Positions 19,277 through 32,375 are shown, counted from the stretch's first letter. The stretch is 61,806 bases of DNA from Thalassobacillus pellis (GCF_016908295.1 NZ_JAFBDO010000010.1:1-61806), one strand, 5' to 3'. The notes: generated by a model from the letters alone, not told the origin. A program made the numbers and translations.

Positions 19277-19675
19277 TTACCAGACGTATGCAAGCACTTC
19301 GCCGCCGATGGCCTGCTCACGTGCTTCTTTATCAGTCAATACACCTTTTGAAGTTGATACGATAGCCACGCCCAAGCCGTTAAGAACCTTTGGAAGTTCG
19401 TCAGCTTTTGCGTAAACGCGAAGTCCTGGTTTACTGATACGTTTCAGTCCAGTGATTACACGCTGTTCGTTTTGTCCATATTTCAAGAAAATACGTAGTA
19501 CACCTTGTTGGTTGTCTTCTACATATTCGAAATCACGCACAAAACCCTCACGTTTAAGGATATCAGCGATCTCCTTTTTAACGTTAGAAGCTGGAAGTTC
19601 TAGCTTCTCGTGACGTACCATGTTCGCGTTACGAATACGCGTTAGCATATCTGCAATTGGATCTGTCATTGTCAT
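19277..19675 (-). CDS. rpsH: 30S ribosomal protein S8
   Basis: S8/uS8, 132 aa, a central-domain 16S rRNA-binding protein. [16 protein letters not shown] and the C-terminal [26 protein letters not shown] are diagnostic. In E. coli S8 represses this operon; the mechanism is not evident here. Confidence 0.98.
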   Translation of the reverse strand: MTMTDPIADMLTRIRNANMVRHEKLELPASNVKKEIADILKREGFVRDFEYVEDNQQGVLRIFLKYGQNEQRVITGLKRISKPGLRVYAKADELPKVLNGLGVAIVSTSKGVLTDKEAREQAIGGEVLAYVW

Positions 19676-19704
19676 AACTCTTTACCTCCTTCCCTGTCGG
19701 GGCT

Positions 19705-19911
<207 letters not shown>

Positions 19912-19914
19912 TCA

Positions 19915-20454
19915 CTATTTTTGAAACGGCATGCCAAACTGAGCTAAGAGTTCACGCGCTTCTTCATCCGTGTTCGCTGTAGTTACTACAACGATATCCA
20001 TTCCACGCACTTTGTTGACCTTATCATAGTTGATCTCTGGGAAAATCAATTGCTCTTTAACACCAAGCGTATAGTTTCCACGTCCATCAAAAGCTTTCTT
20101 TGAAATACCACGGAAGTCACGTACACGTGGCAGGGAAACAGCAATCAATTTTTGTAGGAATTCATACATACGCTCGCCGCGCAGGGTGACTTTGGCACCA
20201 ATCGGCATTCCTTCACGTAGGCGGAAGCCAGCGATTGATTTTTTCGCACGAGTCACCACTGGCTTTTGCCCAGTGATTAGTGATAGTTCTTCAACAGCAG
20301 TATCCAGTGCTTTCGCATTCTGAACTGCATCACCGACACCCATATTGACAACGATCTTCTCAACTTTTGGTGTCTGCATGACAGAATCATAATTGAATTT
20401 TTCCATCAATGATGGGACTACTTCTTCTTGATATTGTTTCTTTAGTTCGTTCAT
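19915..20454 (-). CDS. rplE: 50S ribosomal protein L5
   Basis: L5/uL5, 179 aa, binds 5S rRNA and contacts S13 and P-site t[36 protein letters not shown] and the C-terminal [26 protein letters not shown] are diagnostic. Confidence 0.98.
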   Translation of the reverse strand: MNELKKQYQEEVVPSLMEKFNYDSVMQTPKVEKIVVNMGVGDAVQNAKALDTAVEELSLITGQKPVVTRAKKSIAGFRLREGMPIGAKVTLRGERMYEFLQKLIAVSLPRVRDFRGISKKAFDGRGNYTLGVKEQLIFPEINYDKVNKVRGMDIVVVTTANTDEEARELLAQFGMPFQK

Positions 20455-20479
20455 CGTTTGGCCCTCCTTTCGTCGCTAA

Positions 20480-20791
20480 TTATTTATCTAACGCTTCACC
20501 AGATTTTTTAGCGATACGAACTTTCTTTCCGTTTTCTTCCTTGTATCCGACACGAGTTGGTTCGCCGGACTTCGGATCGATCGGCATCACATTAGACACA
20601 TGGATCGGTGCTTCCTGGTTAAGGATACCGCCCTGTGGATTGTCTTGAGAAGGCTTGGCGTGTTTCTTTACGATGTTGATGCCTTCAACAAGTACACGTT
20701 CTTTCTTCGGGTATGCTTCAAGGATAGAACCCTGCTTGCCTTTGTCCTTACCGGAAATGACCATAACTTTATCGCCTTTTTTCACATGCAT
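20480..20791 (-). CDS. rplX: 50S ribosomal protein L24
   Basis: L24/uL24, 103 aa, an assembly-initiator protein with an N-terminal KOW motif ([17 protein letters not shown]). The central [14 protein letters not shown] is diagnostic. Lies between rplN and rplE. Confidence 0.98.
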   Translation of the reverse strand: MHVKKGDKVMVISGKDKGKQGSILEAYPKKERVLVEGINIVKKHAKPSQDNPQGGILNQEAPIHVSNVMPIDPKSGEPTRVGYKEENGKKVRIAKKSGEALDK

Positions 20792-20826
20792 GCTTGACGC
20801 ACCTCCTTAACGACACGATTCATTCT

Positions 20827-21195
20827 TTATAGTACTTCTGGAGCTAGAGATACGATTTTCATGAACTTTTCATCACGCAATTCACGAGCAACCGGTCCGA
20901 AGATACGAGTTCCACGTGGTCCTTTGTCATCACGGATGATTACTGCTGCGTTCTCATCGAAACGAATGTAAGAACCATCTTTACGGCGAACACCGCTCTT
21001 TGAACGTACGATAACCGCTCTTACTATCTCACCTTTTTTGACAACGCCTCCTGGTGTTGCTTGTTTCACACTAGCAACGATGACGTCACCGATATTGGCA
21101 GTTTTACGACCAGAACCGCCCAATACTTTGATTGCCTGGATTTGACGAGCTCCAGAGTTGTCTGCAACTTTTAAACGACTCTCTTGTTGGATCAT
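20827..21195 (-). CDS. rplN: 50S ribosomal protein L14
   Basis: L14/uL14, 122 aa, at the subunit interface. [18 protein letters not shown] starts at ATG 21195, with AGGGAGG about 10 nt upstream; the frame extends to 21222 but the nine extra residues are not part of the family. [20 protein letters not shown] is diagnostic. Confidence 0.97.
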   Translation of the reverse strand: MIQQESRLKVADNSGARQIQAIKVLGGSGRKTANIGDVIVASVKQATPGGVVKKGEIVRAVIVRSKSGVRRKDGSYIRFDENAAVIIRDDKGPRGTRIFGPVARELRDEKFMKIVSLAPEVL

Positions 21196-21238
21196 ATCAC
21201 TGTAACCTCCCTTCGGAATCAATCCGAGCGAACTTTGT

Positions 21239-21502
21239 TTAGATAATCACTGATTCTTCAACGACTTCGATTAGACGGAAACGTTTCGTAGCGGATAGCG
21301 GACGAGTTTCCATGATACGTACGATGTCGCCATTTTTAGCCTGGTTGTTCTCATCGTGAGTTTTGAATTTCTTAGAATATTTAACACGTTTGCCATATAG
21401 CTTGTGGAATTTATAAGTTTCGACCAATACCGTAACGGTTTTATCCATCTTGTCAGATACTACGCGGCCTGTGTAAACCTTACGATTGTTACGTTCACTC
21501 AT
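21239..21502 (-). CDS. rpsQ: 30S ribosomal protein S17
   Basis: S17/uS17, 87 aa, a primary 16S rRNA binder with an OB fold. [19 protein letters not shown] and [21 protein letters not shown] are diagnostic. Follows rpmC. Confidence 0.98.
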   Translation of the reverse strand: MSERNNRKVYTGRVVSDKMDKTVTVLVETYKFHKLYGKRVKYSKKFKTHDENNQAKNGDIVRIMETRPLSATKRFRLIEVVEESVII

Positions 21503-21526
21503 ATGAGGGTAACCTCCTCTCGACTA

Positions 21527-21727
21527 TTAGTTATTTACGCCTAGTTCCCTTTCGCGGACAACGGTTTTCATTTTAGCGATGGACTTGCGAACTTCACGGA
21601 TGCGTGCAGTGTTCTCAAGTTGACCTGTTGCCAGCTGGAAACGCAGGTTAAAAAGTTCTTCTTTTAAAGATTTAACTTTTTGTTCAATTTCGGCAGTGGT
21701 TAATTCTCTGATTTCATTAGCCTTCAT
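21527..21727 (-). CDS. rpmC: 50S ribosomal protein L29
   Basis: L29/uL29, 66 aa, at the exit-tunnel rim where trigger factor and SRP dock. [17 protein letters not shown] starts at ATG 21727; the frame is open to 21751, but the first eight codons do not belong to the family. The start overlaps the 3' end of rplP by 11 bp, with GGTGGTGA as ribosome-binding site. Confidence 0.96.
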   Translation of the reverse strand: MKANEIRELTTAEIEQKVKSLKEELFNLRFQLATGQLENTARIREVRKSIAKMKTVVRERELGVNN

Positions 21728-22151
21728 TGATTTCACCACCAATTTCTTCACGTTTTACAAATTTAGTCTTGATCGGCAGCTTGTGAGAAGCAAGACGCAA
21801 CGCTTCGCGAGCAACTTCTTCAGACACACCGGCAATCTCGAACATGATCTTCCCTGGTTTTACTACTGCGACCCATCCTTCAGGAGCACCTTTACCGGAA
21901 CCCATACGGACCTCTAGGGGCTTAGCAGTATAAGGTTTGTCAGGGAAAATTTTAATCCAAACCTTACCGCCACGTTTCATGTAACGAGTCATCGCGATAC
22001 GCGCTGCCTCGATTTGACGGCTTGTAATCCATGCAGGCTCTACAGCTTGCAATCCATATTCACCGAAAGCTACGGAAGTTCCGCCTTTTGCGCGGCCTTT
22101 CAAGCTGGTACGGTGTTGACGACGATACTTAACACGTTTAGGCATTAACAT
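21717..22151 (-). CDS. rplP: 50S ribosomal protein L16
   Basis: L16/uL16, 144 aa, organises the A-site tRNA elbow region. [35 protein letters not shown] and [17 protein letters not shown] are diagnostic. Overlaps the start of rpmC. Confidence 0.98.
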   Translation of the reverse strand: MLMPKRVKYRRQHRTSLKGRAKGGTSVAFGEYGLQAVEPAWITSRQIEAARIAMTRYMKRGGKVWIKIFPDKPYTAKPLEVRMGSGKGAPEGWVAVVKPGKIMFEIAGVSEEVAREALRLASHKLPIKTKFVKREEIGGEINEG

Positions 22152-22169
22152 AATGCTTTTCCCCCTTCC

Positions 22170-22814
22170 TTAGTTGTTGTTGGTTTTAGTTGGAAGGATT
22201 TCTCCACGATAGATCCACACTTTAACACCCAGTTTACCGTAAGTGGTGTCTGCTTCTGCAGTTCCGTAGTCGATGTCTGCACGAAGTGTGTGAAGTGGTA
22301 CAGTTCCTTCACTGTAATGTTCAGCACGTGCGATGTCTGCTCCGCCAAGGCGTCCAGAAACTTGTGTGCGGATACCTTTTGCTCCTGCACGCATAGCACG
22401 TTGGATAGTTTGTTTTTGAGCACGACGGAAGGAGATACGGTTCTCCAGTTGACGCGCGATATTTTCAGCAACCAATGTTGCATTCAAGTCGGCCTTCTTC
22501 ACTTCAATAATGTTGATGTGAACCCGCTTGCCAGTAAGACCGTTAAGGGATTTACGAAGTGCTTCTACTTCAGAACCGCCCTTACCGATAACCATACCAG
22601 GTTTAGCTGTGTGGATAGTGATATTCACACGGTTCGCTGCACGTTCGATTTCGATCGTAGATACGGCAGCATCCTTCAGACGTTTTTCCACGTATTCACG
22701 AATTTTGATGTCTTCATGTAGTAAGTCTGCATAGTCTTTTCCAGCGTACCACTTGGATTCCCAATCGCGGATGACGCCGACACGAAGACCTACCGGATTA
22801 ACTTTTTGACCCAC
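22170..22814 (-). CDS. rpsC: 30S ribosomal protein S3
   Basis: S3/uS3, 214 aa, with a KH RNA-binding domain ([14 protein letters not shown], about 74-87) at the mRNA entry site, and a C-terminal domain with [12 protein letters not shown]. Only 3 bp separate it from rplV. Confidence 0.98.
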   Translation of the reverse strand: MGQKVNPVGLRVGVIRDWESKWYAGKDYADLLHEDIKIREYVEKRLKDAAVSTIEIERAANRVNITIHTAKPGMVIGKGGSEVEALRKSLNGLTGKRVHINIIEVKKADLNATLVAENIARQLENRISFRRAQKQTIQRAMRAGAKGIRTQVSGRLGGADIARAEHYSEGTVPLHTLRADIDYGTAEADTTYGKLGVKVWIYRGEILPTKTNNN

Positions 22815-22817
22815 TGA

Positions 22818-23159
22818 TTATCCCTCCTTCTTTTCTGATACGACCACTGTGATATGACTGGTGCGTTTATTGATTTGGCTTGCACGTCCCATAGCGCGCG
22901 GGCGGAAACGTTTCATTGTTACGCCTTCATTAACAAACGCCTCAGAAACATATAGGCTTTCTGGATCTAATTCATAGTTGTGTTCTGCATTAGCGATAGC
23001 AGATTTCAATACTTTTTCTACAACCGGAGAAGCGCCACGATGAGTATTATTTAAAATACCGATCGCTTCGCCTACGTTTTTTCCTCGAATCAAATCAATT
23101 ACAATGCGAACTTTACGAGGAGCAATACGAACGGTTTTTGCAACGGCTTTAGCTTGCAT
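22818..23159 (-). CDS. rplV: 50S ribosomal protein L22
   Basis: L22/uL22, 113 aa; its beta-hairpin lines the exit tunnel at the macrolide constriction. [20 protein letters not shown] and the [22 protein letters not shown] loop look normal, without the insertions or deletions linked to macrolide resistance. Confidence 0.98.
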   Translation of the reverse strand: MQAKAVAKTVRIAPRKVRIVIDLIRGKNVGEAIGILNNTHRGASPVVEKVLKSAIANAEHNYELDPESLYVSEAFVNEGVTMKRFRPRAMGRASQINKRTSHITVVVSEKKEG

Positions 23160-23178
23160 GTAGAGTGCCTCCTCTCAA

Positions 23179-23457
23179 TTAGCGTTTTGTTTTCTTATCG
23201 TCGCCAGAGTGACCCTTGAACGTACGGGATGGCGCGAATTCACCGAGCTTATGACCTACCATGTCTTCTGTAACATATACAGGTACATGTTTACGTCCAT
23301 CATAAACTGCGATTGTGTGTCCGACAAAATTAGGGAAAATAGTAGAACGACGTGACCAAGTCTTGATTACCTGCTTTTTGTCGTCTTCGTTCAATTTCTC
23401 AACTTTATTCATCAAATGGTCATCTACGAAAGGTCCCTTTTTTAGGCTGCGACCCAT
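23179..23457 (-). CDS. rpsS: 30S ribosomal protein S19
   Basis: S19/uS19, 92 aa, small-subunit head, pairs with S13. [42 protein letters not shown] and [12 protein letters not shown] are diagnostic. Confidence 0.98.
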   Translation of the reverse strand: MGRSLKKGPFVDDHLMNKVEKLNEDDKKQVIKTWSRRSTIFPNFVGHTIAVYDGRKHVPVYVTEDMVGHKLGEFAPSRTFKGHSGDDKKTKR

Positions 23458-23514
23458 ACATAAACCTCCCTTCGTGATTGAGAGACGGGTTTCATCCCCC
23501 GTCGTTCAACCCCG

Positions 23515-24345
23515 TTATTTTTTACGCTTACGAACGATATATTTATCAGTTGGTTTGTTGCGTTTACGAGTTTTAAGGCCAAGAGTCTTCTGTCCCCAAG
23601 GTGACATTGGTGATTTACGTCCGATTGGAGCGCGTCCTTCACCACCACCGTGTGGGTGATCACTAGGGTTCATAACAGAACCACGGACAGTAGGGCGCTT
23701 GCCTAGGTGACGAGAACGTCCCGCTTTACCGATATTGATCAGCTCATGCTGTAGGTTGCCGACTTGGCCGACGGTTGCACGGCAAGTGCTCAATACCAGA
23801 CGAACTTCTCCGGAAGTCAGACGAACAAGTGTGTACTTGTCTTCGCGTCCAAGCACTTGTGCCTGGGCACCTGCAGAACGTACCATTTGGCCGCCGCGTC
23901 CTGGTTTAAGTTCGATGTTGTGTACGATTGTACCAACTGGAATGTCTTTAAGCTGAAGGGCATTACCTGCCTTGATATCTGCACCTTCACCTGAGATGAT
24001 TTCATTTCCTACTTCCAATCCTTTTGGAGCTAGGATATAACGCTTTTCTCCATCAACATAATGAATCAAAGCAATGTTGGCTGAGCGGTTAGGATCGTAT
24101 TCGATCGTAGCAACGCGTCCTGGTATTCCATCTTTGTCACGCTTAAAGTCGATGATACGGTATTGACGCTTATGACCGCCGCCTTGATGACGAACTGTTA
24201 ATCTACCTTGATTGTTACGGCCGCCACGCTTATGCAGCGGTGAAAGCAAGGATTTTTCCGGCTTGTCAGTAGTGATTTCCACGAAATCAGATCCTGACAT
24301 ACCTCTACGACCATTACTAGTTGGTTTGAACTTTTTAATCGCCAT
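23515..24345 (-). CDS. rplB: 50S ribosomal protein L2
   Basis: L2/uL2, 276 aa, needed for subunit joining and peptidyl-transferase integrity. [58 protein letters not shown] (with the conserved His) and the basic C-terminal tail are present. Confidence 0.98.
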   Translation of the reverse strand: MAIKKFKPTSNGRRGMSGSDFVEITTDKPEKSLLSPLHKRGGRNNQGRLTVRHQGGGHKRQYRIIDFKRDKDGIPGRVATIEYDPNRSANIALIHYVDGEKRYILAPKGLEVGNEIISGEGADIKAGNALQLKDIPVGTIVHNIELKPGRGGQMVRSAGAQAQVLGREDKYTLVRLTSGEVRLVLSTCRATVGQVGNLQHELINIGKAGRSRHLGKRPTVRGSVMNPSDHPHGGGEGRAPIGRKSPMSPWGQKTLGLKTRKRNKPTDKYIVRKRKK

Positions 24346-24378
24346 CGTTTTTTCCCTCCTTCACTTGAAAAGTTTTAT

Positions 24379-24669
24379 TTAAACACCTTCAAAAAATTCT
24401 AGTTCTTTACTGTCTTCAGTCAAAGTGACAACTGCTTTCTTACGGTCAGAACGGTAGCCGCCATAACGACCCATACGTTTGAATTTACCTTTAAGGTTCA
24501 ACGTGTTCACACGCTCAACTTTTACACCGAAGATTTCCTCAACGGCATGCTTGATTTGTGTTTTGTTGGCTTTAGGTTCTACCTCAAACGTGTATTTCTT
24601 TTCTCCCATAAGGTCGGCAGAGTGTTCAGTAATGACAGGGCGCTTAATGATATCACGTGCGTCTTTCAT
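24379..24669 (-). CDS. rplW: 50S ribosomal protein L23
   Basis: L23/uL23, 96 aa, docking site for trigger factor and SRP at the tunnel exit. [16 protein letters not shown] and [27 protein letters not shown] are diagnostic. Its ATG overlaps the rplD stop. Confidence 0.98.
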   Translation of the reverse strand: MKDARDIIKRPVITEHSADLMGEKKYTFEVEPKANKTQIKHAVEEIFGVKVERVNTLNLKGKFKRMGRYGGYRSDRKKAVVTLTEDSKELEFFEGV

Positions 24670-25292
24670 TATGCAAGCACCTCCCCTGCTTTTTCAGCTG
24701 CTTCCTTCGTCAGGATCAGCTTGTCATGCGCTAGCAAATCAAGAACATTCAATTGTTCAACTGTAACAGTCTTCGCAGTAGGAATGTTGTTTGTTGATAG
24801 CGTTACGTTTTGGTCATCATCTGCAGTAACGATTAATACTTTCGCATCGACATCCAAAGATTTCAGCATATTAACTGCTTCTTTCGTTTTTGGAGCGTCG
24901 AAGGAAAGAGAATCCAATACGATTACGTTCTCGTCGTTTACTTTAGTAGAAAGCGCAGAACGTAGTGCAAGACGACGTACCTTTCTTGGAAGTTTGTAAC
25001 TGTAGCTGCGTGGTGTCGGACCGAATACTGTTCCGCCGCCAACCCACTGCGGGGAACGGATGGAACCTTGACGTGCACGGCCTGTACCTTTTTGACGCCA
25101 TGGTTTGCGTCCACCGCCGCTAACTTCAGAACGGTTCTTTACTTTGTGTGTTCCTTGGCGCAATGAAGCGCGCTGCATTACAACAGCTTCATGCAGTACG
25201 TGTGTGTTTGGCTCGATGCCGAATACCGCATCGCTCAACTCCACATCGCCTACTTGAGAGCCGCTTTGGTTTAATAGTGCTACTTTAGGCAT
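24669..25292 (-). CDS. rplD: 50S ribosomal protein L4
   Basis: L4/uL4, 207 aa; the extended loop ([29 protein letters not shown], about 46-74) reaches into the exit tunnel. In E. coli L4 autoregulates S10 operon transcription; whether it does so here is unknown. Confidence 0.98.
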   Translation of the reverse strand: MPKVALLNQSGSQVGDVELSDAVFGIEPNTHVLHEAVVMQRASLRQGTHKVKNRSEVSGGGRKPWRQKGTGRARQGSIRSPQWVGGGTVFGPTPRSYSYKLPRKVRRLALRSALSTKVNDENVIVLDSLSFDAPKTKEAVNMLKSLDVDAKVLIVTADDDQNVTLSTNNIPTAKTVTVEQLNVLDLLAHDKLILTKEAAEKAGEVLA

Positions 25293-25314
25293 GACGAATC
25301 CTCCCTTCCTTTAA

Positions 25315-25947
25315 TTATTTACTAGCCTTGATTGCACTAGAGATTTTCACATAAGATTTCTTCGGGCCAGGGACGTTACCTTTGATAAGAAGCAAGTTGC
25401 GCTCAGCGTCAACTTTTACAACTTCAAGGTTTTGCAATGTCACTTGCTCGTTACCCATTTGACCTGGAAGGTTCTTTCCTTTAAATACGCGCATTGGATC
25501 AATTACACCCATCGCACCTGGACGACGGTGATAACGAGACCCGTGTGTCATTGGTCCGCGAGATTGGTTATGACGCTTGATTGCGCCTGAAAAACCTTTA
25601 CCTTTAGAAGTACCAGTTACATCAATGATGTCTCCAGCCTCAAAAATATCTACCTTAACTTCTTGACCTACTTCATAATCGTCAAGATTTACATTACGGA
25701 TTTCACGAACGTAGCGCTTAGGGGTGGTATTTGCTTTATCAGCATGTCCTTGCCCAGCTTTGTTCACGCGATTCTTCTTTTGATCAGCAAAGCCCAATTG
25801 CAGAGATTCATAGCCGTCGTTTTCGATTGTCTTCTTTTGAAGAACAACGTTCGGTTCAGCTTGAACGACCGTAACCGGGACCAACTCTCCATCTTCAGAA
25901 AAGATTTGAGTCATGCCGACTTTGCGTCCTAAGATTCCTTTCGCCAT
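25315..25947 (-). CDS. rplC: 50S ribosomal protein L3
   Basis: L3/uL3, 210 aa, nucleates 50S assembly. [28 protein letters not shown]-like and the [17 protein letters not shown] finger that approaches the peptidyl-transferase centre are present. Twenty-two bp upstream of rplD. Confidence 0.98.
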   Translation of the reverse strand: MAKGILGRKVGMTQIFSEDGELVPVTVVQAEPNVVLQKKTIENDGYESLQLGFADQKKNRVNKAGQGHADKANTTPKRYVREIRNVNLDDYEVGQEVKVDIFEAGDIIDVTGTSKGKGFSGAIKRHNQSRGPMTHGSRYHRRPGAMGVIDPMRVFKGKNLPGQMGNEQVTLQNLEVVKVDAERNLLLIKGNVPGPKKSYVKISSAIKASK

Positions 25948-25980
25948 CCGTTACACCTCCTATTAATTGAAAATACTATT

Positions 25981-26394
<414 letters not shown>

Positions 26395-26422
26395 TCATCG
26401 CCTTTTATGACCAACATTATTC

Positions 26423-26451
26423 ATTATATAGAAAAACAGTGATGGATGCAA
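26423..26451 (-). promoter_or_regulatory. S10 operon promoter (proximal)
   Basis: Minus-strand TTGCAT, 17-nt spacer, TATAAT, about 135 nt upstream of rpsJ. Confidence 0.7.
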
Positions 26452-26513
26452 GACCTAAAACCAAAGGATTTCAGGTGTCCAGCATTTTTCTGCTGTCAGC
26501 CATACAATTCCCC

Positions 26514-26542
26514 ATTATACTAAGGTTTTTTGTGCATATCAA
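26514..26542 (-). promoter_or_regulatory. S10 operon promoter (distal)
   Basis: Minus-strand TTGATA, 17-nt spacer, TATAAT, 91 bp upstream of the proximal promoter. The gap 26290-26672 otherwise holds only the leader hairpin and no gene. Confidence 0.75.
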
Positions 26543-26672
26543 CCCCTGCTTCCAAAAACATTCACCTTCTGGAAGGCACGCCGTTTATATAGTAGATACT
26601 TGCTGTCAGAAGCGGTGAGCATGAAATGATACAGCCAGTCCCCCTTTTATAAAGTTGATATTCCTTCACCAT

Positions 26673-26703
26673 GAAAAAAGCTGTCGATATTTACTCGACA
26701 GCC
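26673..26703 (-). terminator. Terminator of the GPP34-domain gene
   Basis: Minus-strand GGCTGTCGA-GTAAATA-TCGACAGC followed by TTTTTTC. It separates the GPP34 gene from the S10 operon promoters. Confidence 0.88.
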
Positions 26704-26764
26704 TGATATCCCGTTGAATTGTTTGGGTTATATTTAGAATTTACTTCCGATCATCTTTTTGAAA

Positions 26765-27433
26765 TTAAGAGGTGGAAGTACTAGAAGTCGTGACGATTGT
26801 AGTTGTAAGAAGCACAGTCATTACCGTTTGGATATCCTCCAGAACCTGGTGCACAGACTGGGCATAGACATTCGACTTTCTAAGTTCTTTCAGCTTTCTT
26901 TGTATTTCCTTATGATTATCTGGATAGAGCTTTCGGTCAAGCTTGCATATTTGAAGCAGGAACGCAAGTGACATCGTACGTTCCGAGAGTACGTCTATAT
27001 CTTCCTGGAACAAATCCTCTTTCAACTTTTCCAATTGTGTTTGACGATCTTGCGCATCCACAATATGATATTCCTTTGATTTAAAAAGGAATAAAAAAGG
27101 CCGTTCTTTTATAATTATTTTATGAGTATAGACAAGGCTTTCCATTACTCTATCAATTAATTCTGTTCTTCCTATCTTTTGAATCACAGATTTAAGTTTC
27201 TTGCCATCCATCTCATCGAGTTTAGAAGCATAATGCGAGAGGACTGGAGATTCATAAGTGTTGTCTGCTCTGTTCCATACTATTTTTTTGCTGTGAACAC
27301 TAATACAATCATCTAAGGCAAATTCCATTAGAACAGCACCAGCCAGAGCATATTGCAATGTCTGTTTACTGACGTTCAACTTTTTAGTTTTCTCGTCGAT
27401 CGACAGGTAAAGAAGTTCTTCTTGTAAATGCAC
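26765..27433 (-). CDS. GPP34 (GOLPH3/Vps74-like) domain protein
   Basis: About 222 aa. The N-terminal pattern LQEELLYLSIDEKTKKLN followed by the small/hydrophobic helix YALAGAVLMEFAL and a short ISVHSKKIVW strand is characteristic of GPP34 (PF05719), best known from GOLPH3/Vps74, which bind phosphatidylinositol 4-phosphate at the Golgi. Bacterial members exist, but their role is unknown. The rest is helical and ends in a Thr/Ser-rich tail. AAGGAG lies 9 nt before GTG 27433; ATG 27442 and ATG 27457 are alternatives without good spacing. It lies between tuf and rpsJ, where B. subtilis has ybaC, flanked by terminators on both sides. Family call by pattern only. Confidence 0.72.
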   Translation of the reverse strand: MHLQEELLYLSIDEKTKKLNVSKQTLQYALAGAVLMEFALDDCISVHSKKIVWNRADNTYESPVLSHYASKLDEMDGKKLKSVIQKIGRTELIDRVMESLVYTHKIIIKERPFLFLFKSKEYHIVDAQDRQTQLEKLKEDLFQEDIDVLSERTMSLAFLLQICKLDRKLYPDNHKEIQRKLKELRKSNVYAQSVHQVLEDIQTVMTVLLTTTIVTTSSTSTS

Positions 27434-27552
27434 ATTCACCATCTCCTTACCTATCATTACGAACTAAGCTGAAAAAAGTTTCAGATAGATGCAGATAGCT
27501 CACTCTGTGTTACGTATGCAAAGCAAACACCCTCTTTTTGATTCCCTGGACC

Positions 27553-27602
27553 ATAAAAAAAAGCTGCCTCGGCAAGTCTATTTCAGACTTGTGAGGCAGC
27601 CT
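27553..27602 (-). terminator. Terminator of tuf / str operon
   Basis: Minus-strand GGCTGCCTC and GAGGCAGC arms around an inner CAAGTCT/AGACTTG stem, then eight T. A very strong terminator 17 bp after tuf. Confidence 0.92.
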
Positions 27603-27618
27603 CTTTATCTAATCGCTA

Positions 27619-28809
<1,191 letters not shown>

Positions 28810-28902
28810 TTATAGTTCCTCCTTTAAGTAAATAACAAAGTGTTATTGTTTGCTTTTTTTATATGAAGCCCAGAAGCAGCTATGAGCTGCCTCTTAGCTT
28901 AC

Positions 28903-28929
28903 ACTATACTTTATACTTGAACTCGTCAA
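28903..28929 (-). promoter_or_regulatory. Candidate internal promoter of tuf
   Basis: Minus-strand TTGACG, 15-nt spacer (short), TATAGT, starting just after the fusA stop. A 9-bp hairpin AGAGGCAGC/GCTGCTTCT follows in the leader (about 28872-28894), without T-run. Confidence 0.5.
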
Positions 28930-28938
28930 AAAAATCAA

Positions 28939-31017
28939 TTATTGACCAGCATTTTTCTTGATAATTTCTTCAGAGATGCTCTTAGGTACTTCCTCATAGT
29001 GGTCAAAGTGCATCGTATATGTTCCACGGCCTTGTGTGTTGGAACGCAACGCTGTTGCATAACCGAACATTTCAGAAAGTGGCACAAACGCTTTGACTAC
29101 CTGAGCAGCACCGCGGGCTTCCATACCTTCTACACGTCCACGACGGGAAGTTACATCACCCATGATGTCACCCATGTATTCTTCAGGGATGACAACTTCT
29201 ACTTTCATCAATGGCTCAAGAAGCACTGGGTTACATTTGTTCTTAGCTTCTTTCAGTGCCATGGAAGCAGCAACTTTAAACGCCATCTCGTTGGAGTCGA
29301 CATCGTGGTAAGAACCATCGTATAGGGTAGCCTTGATATCGACCATAGGATATCCGGCAAGTACACCATTTTCAAGTGATTCTTTAATCCCTTGCTCTAC
29401 AGAAGGAATGTATTCACGCGGTACGACACCACCGACGATTTTGTTTTCGAATTCAAACCCGGCGCCTTCTTCGTTTGGCTCGAATTTGACCCAAACATGA
29501 CCGTATTGTCCACGACCACCGGACTGACGTACGAATTTACCTTCGACTTCAGCGGTGGAACGGAACGTCTCACGGTAAGCAACCTGAGGAGCACCGATAT
29601 TGGCATCTACTTTGAACTCACGACGCAGACGGTCAACAATGATGTCAAGGTGAAGTTCACCCATCCCTGCGATGATTGTCTGACCTGTTTCTACGTTCGT
29701 TTCCGTTTGGAAAGTAGGATCTTCTTCTGCCAGTTTGCCTAGAGCAACAGCCATTTTGTCCTGGTCGGCTTTTGATTTCGGTTCGATAGCAACAGAGATA
29801 ACTGGTTCAGGGAATTCCATGGACTCAAGGATAACAAGGCTTTTCTCGTCACATAATGTGTCACCAGTACCTGTATCTTTCAATCCTACTGCCCCTGCGA
29901 TATCTCCGGCATAAACCGTTGAAATCTCTTCACGGGAGTTGGCGTGCATCTGCAGGATACGTCCTACACGCTCACGCTTATCCTTCGTGGAGTTCTTCAC
30001 GTAAGAACCGGAGTTCAATGTTCCGGAATAAACACGGAAGAACGTCAGCTTACCGACATAAGGGTCTGTTGCGACCTTGAATGCCAAAGCAGAGAATGGT
30101 TCGTTATCATCCGCTTTACGGACAACTTCTTCTTCTGTTTGAGGCACATGACCTTCAATTGGAGGTACATCCAATGGGGATGGAAGGTAATCGATGACAC
30201 CATCGATCAACAGCTGAACCCCTTTGTTTTTAAAGGCAGAACCACAGAAGACAGGGTAGAAATCAACACTTAGAGTCGCAGTACGGATTGCCGCTCTCAA
30301 CTCATCATTTGTCAATTCTTCCCCTTCAAGATACTTCATCATCAGCTCTTCATCAAAGTCAGCTACCGCTTCAATCAGTTTTCCACGGTACTCTTCTGCC
30401 TGCTCTTTATGCGTGTCTGGGATCGGACGGGCTTCTGCACGAGTGCCCAGATCATCCAAGTAGTAGTATGCTTCCATAGTCACCAAGTCAACGATGCCTT
30501 CGAAGTCATCTTCTGCACCAATTGGAAGCTGGACAGCCGCTGCATTCGCGCCTAGTCGATCCTTCAACGTGCCTAAAGAGTAGATGAAATCTGCGCCGAT
30601 TTTATCCATTTTGTTGACGAATACGATACGTGGTACTCCGTATGTTGTCGCCTGGCGCCAAACAGTTTCTGTTTGAGGCTCAACACCAGATTGCGCATCA
30701 AGTACTGCAACAGAGCCATCAAGCACACGCAGGGAACGTTCAACTTCAACAGTGAAGTCTACGTGTCCTGGTGTATCGATGATGTTAATACGATGACCTT
30801 TCCATTGAGCAGTCGTCGCTGCAGACGTGATGGTGATCCCACGCTCCTGCTCCTGTTCCATCCAGTCCATCTGGGAAGCACCTTCGTGAGTTTCCCCAAT
30901 TTTGTGGATACGTCCTGTATAGAAAAGGATACGTTCAGTAGCAGTTGTTTTACCGGCATCGATGTGGGCCATGACACCGATATTACGCGTTTTCTCCAAG
31001 GAGAATTCTCTAGCCAT
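28939..31017 (-). CDS. fusA: Elongation factor G
   Basis: EF-G, 692 aa, the translocase GTPase. AHIDAGKTT (G1), [11 protein letters not shown] (G2), DTPGHVDF (G3), NKMD (G4), and domains II-V including [14 protein letters not shown] in domain IV and the C-terminal [13 protein letters not shown]. It has the canonical elongation length with no tetracycline-protection features. Third gene of rpsL-rpsG-fusA-tuf. Confidence 0.99.
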   Translation of the reverse strand: MAREFSLEKTRNIGVMAHIDAGKTTATERILFYTGRIHKIGETHEGASQMDWMEQEQERGITITSAATTAQWKGHRINIIDTPGHVDFTVEVERSLRVLDGSVAVLDAQSGVEPQTETVWRQATTYGVPRIVFVNKMDKIGADFIYSLGTLKDRLGANAAAVQLPIGAEDDFEGIVDLVTMEAYYYLDDLGTRAEARPIPDTHKEQAEEYRGKLIEAVADFDEELMMKYLEGEELTNDELRAAIRTATLSVDFYPVFCGSAFKNKGVQLLIDGVIDYLPSPLDVPPIEGHVPQTEEEVVRKADDNEPFSALAFKVATDPYVGKLTFFRVYSGTLNSGSYVKNSTKDKRERVGRILQMHANSREEISTVYAGDIAGAVGLKDTGTGDTLCDEKSLVILESMEFPEPVISVAIEPKSKADQDKMAVALGKLAEEDPTFQTETNVETGQTIIAGMGELHLDIIVDRLRREFKVDANIGAPQVAYRETFRSTAEVEGKFVRQSGGRGQYGHVWVKFEPNEEGAGFEFENKIVGGVVPREYIPSVEQGIKESLENGVLAGYPMVDIKATLYDGSYHDVDSNEMAFKVAASMALKEAKNKCNPVLLEPLMKVEVVIPEEYMGDIMGDVTSRRGRVEGMEARGAAQVVKAFVPLSEMFGYATALRSNTQGRGTYTMHFDHYEEVPKSISEEIIKKNAGQ

Positions 31018-31062
31018 GAATCTTTCTCCTTCCTGAATGTAAGTTTTAGGATTCGTTGGTTA

Positions 31063-31533
31063 TTACCAGCGATAGTGAGCGAATGCTTTGTTCGCTTCTG
31101 CCATTTTGTGCATATCTTCGCGTTTTTTCACTGCTGCACCTGTGTTGTTTGCTGCGTCTAATACTTCGTTAGCAAGGCGTTCTTCCATCGTCTTTTCACC
31201 GCGCAGGCGGGAATAGTTTACAATGAAACGAAGACCTAGTGCTTGACGTCGTTCCGGGCGTACCTCAACTGGTACCTGGTAGTTAGAACCACCCACACGA
31301 CGAGCGCGAACCTCAAGTACTGGCATAACATTTTTCATTGCTTGTTCGAAAACTTCCATAGGGTCGTTACCGCTACGTTCCTGAACAAGATCGAATGCTT
31401 TATATAGAATCTTTTGGGCTTTACCGCGCTGTCCGTCAACCATGATCTGGTTGATCAAACGAGTAACAAGTTTAGATTTGTAAAGCGGATCTGGCAACAC
31501 ATCACGCTTAGCTACTGGACCTTTACGTGGCAT
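31063..31533 (-). CDS. rpsG: 30S ribosomal protein S7
   Basis: S7/uS7, 156 aa, organises the 30S head next to the E site. [16 protein letters not shown] starts at ATG 31533, with AAAGGAGGGGG just upstream; the frame is open to 31569 without family similarity. [23 protein letters not shown] and the C-terminal AHYRW are diagnostic. Confidence 0.98.
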   Translation of the reverse strand: MPRKGPVAKRDVLPDPLYKSKLVTRLINQIMVDGQRGKAQKILYKAFDLVQERSGNDPMEVFEQAMKNVMPVLEVRARRVGGSNYQVPVEVRPERRQALGLRFIVNYSRLRGEKTMEERLANEVLDAANNTGAAVKKREDMHKMAEANKAFAHYRW

Positions 31534-31584
31534 ATGTCCCCCTCCTTTCCATGATGTATTTATCTTCAATCGGCCATTTGGCCA

Positions 31585-31998
31585 TTATTTTTTAGGGCGT
31601 TTTGTACCGTATTTGGAACGGCCTTGCATACGTCCTTCAACACCTGCAGTATCAAGCGCACCACGTACGATGTGGTAACGTACCCCTGGCAAGTCCTTAA
31701 CACGGCCTCCACGGATAAGCACAACACTGTGCTCTTGCAGATTGTGTCCGATTCCAGGAATATAAGCTGTAACTTCGATTCCGTTAGTCAAACGGACACG
31801 TGCATATTTACGCAATGCAGAGTTCGGTTTTTTAGGTGTCATTGTACCAACACGTGTGCACACTCCGCGTTTTTGAGGAGAAGACTGATCAGTCAAGCTT
31901 TTCTTGAAGCTGTTGTAGCCTTTGTTCAATGCTGGAGAGTCATATTTACGACCTTTGCTGACGCGTCCTTTGCGTACTAATTGGTTAATCGTTGGCAT
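31585..31998 (-). CDS. rpsL: 30S ribosomal protein S12
   Basis: S12/uS12, 137 aa, decoding-centre protein. [17 protein letters not shown] and [17 protein letters not shown] contain Lys at both classical streptomycin-resistance positions, so the allele looks sensitive. It follows the YbxF-like gene and begins the core str operon. Confidence 0.98.
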   Translation of the reverse strand: MPTINQLVRKGRVSKGRKYDSPALNKGYNSFKKSLTDQSSPQKRGVCTRVGTMTPKKPNSALRKYARVRLTNGIEVTAYIPGIGHNLQEHSVVLIRGGRVKDLPGVRYHIVRGALDTAGVEGRMQGRSKYGTKRPKK

Positions 31999-32095
31999 TT
32001 TGGATATCCTCCCTTCCTTGCTTTTTTAATACCACACATCCAGGTGGTTCATAATTAGGCAAAAAACAAAGCCTTCGCGTTTTACCGCCAAAACT

Positions 32096-32347
32096 TTATT
32101 GCTTTATCGCCACAGTGGCTGCACCGACATCAATGTCACAGGCTTCCCCAAGTTTTTTCATGGAGTCTACCCGCTGGCAGGGAATGTTCAATTCATTCGC
32201 CAGGCGCAAAACCTTTTCAGTTACTTGATGATCTGCATCATCAGCAACGAAAACCTCTTCCACTTCACCATTTTTCATGGCTTTCAGTGTCTGTTTCGTT
32301 CCAATAACGATATTAGAATTAGCCTGTGCTACTTTTTCATAAGACAT
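32096..32347 (-). CDS. L7Ae-family ribosome-associated protein (YbxF-like)
   Basis: Eighty-three residues of the L7Ae/L30e/S12e/Gadd45 family. The sequence [26 protein letters not shown] and C-terminal [11 protein letters not shown] match B. subtilis YbxF (RplGB), which binds kink-turn RNA and associates with ribosomes. It is first gene of the str operon, 98 bp before rpsL, as in B. subtilis. Preceded by GGAGG. Confidence 0.92.
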   Translation of the reverse strand: MSYEKVAQANSNIVIGTKQTLKAMKNGEVEEVFVADDADHQVTEKVLRLANELNIPCQRVDSMKKLGEACDIDVGAATVAIKQ

Positions 32348-32375
32348 TTTTCATTCATATCCTCCAAAGTAACAA

